This document shows, one piece after another, positions 14,640 through 14,652 of a DNA stretch of 14,652 nt. Position 1 is the stretch's first letter. Every line of letters starts with the position of its first letter. The notes under the pieces are model-generated. The model worked only from the letters and a program-made list of their open reading frames with translations. It searched no databases and was not told where the DNA came from. Location of the stretch: NCBI GenBank assembly GCA_002380945.1, contig DFWO01000187.1, positions 1 through 14,652 of the forward strand. Direction: 5' to 3'. The translations under genes were made by a program, and so were the position numbers. Source of the stretch: Methylococcaceae bacterium UBA4132 (lineage in GTDB: Bacteria; Pseudomonadota; Gammaproteobacteria; Methylococcales; Methylomonadaceae).

Positions 14640-14652
14640 GCTGGTGTAGCTC
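14640..14652 (+). tRNA. 5' end of a tRNA gene, cut by the window
   Basis: The final 13 bases GCTGGTGTAGCTC fit tRNA positions 1-13: seven acceptor-stem bases (GCTGGTG), U8, A9 and the D-stem GCTC. A strong stable-RNA promoter precedes it. The anticodon is outside the window; the sequence reminds me of proteobacterial tRNA-Thr(TGT), but that cannot be shown here. Confidence 0.7.

Overview
The window reads as chromosomal DNA of a gammaproteobacterium. The best clue is the YgiQ protein, which follows the E. coli YgiQ sequence, as I remember it, almost throughout. Other clues are a proteobacterial gcvT-gcvP pair, an isoamylase-type GlgX, and a tRNA promoter with a GC-rich discriminator. The DNA is moderately AT-rich by eye. 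Short intergenic repeats of the CACGAAAAG and GTGAGCTTGTCGAA types resemble those common in filamentous sulfur bacteria such as Beggiatoa or Thiothrix relatives. That placement is only a guess. I see no transposase, phage gene, CRISPR array or other sign of an acquired island.

Layout, left to right. Positions 158-3386 carry three genes on the minus strand, read from high to low coordinates: a class III nucleotide cyclase with a C-terminal FHA domain, a small Ser-rich lipoprotein, and a secreted DUF4105-like protein with His and Asn-Cys motifs like those of permuted papain-fold enzymes. The last gene appears to start at ATT, because its signal peptide continues upstream of every ATG, GTG or TTG. 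Positions 3591-5749 carry two overlapping plus-strand genes: a TPM-domain membrane protein and an unusual membrane protein with a His/Ser-rich N-terminus and two successive Tim44-like plus zinc-ribbon units. Positions 5750-6035 are a compact repeat region: 9-bp tandem repeats in opposite orientation flank a REP-like inverted repeat.

Positions 6036-10015 hold gcvP and gcvT on the minus strand (gcvT is upstream). They encode the decarboxylase and aminomethyltransferase of the glycine cleavage system. gcvH is not between them. A leader with two GC hairpins, the second like an intrinsic terminator, precedes gcvT and could be an attenuator or simply the glgX terminator. glgX (glycogen debranching) follows at 10185-12269 on the minus strand. 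A 193-bp divergent promoter region separates it from ygiQ (12463-14616, plus strand). The window ends 13 bases into what looks like a tRNA gene, preceded by a perfect TATAAT box.

Most of the window is housekeeping metabolism. The two places most likely to hold undescribed biology are the TPM/Tim44-zinc-ribbon pair (3591-5749) and the lipoprotein/DUF4105-like envelope pair (158-2415). I could not identify a proven new system in either.
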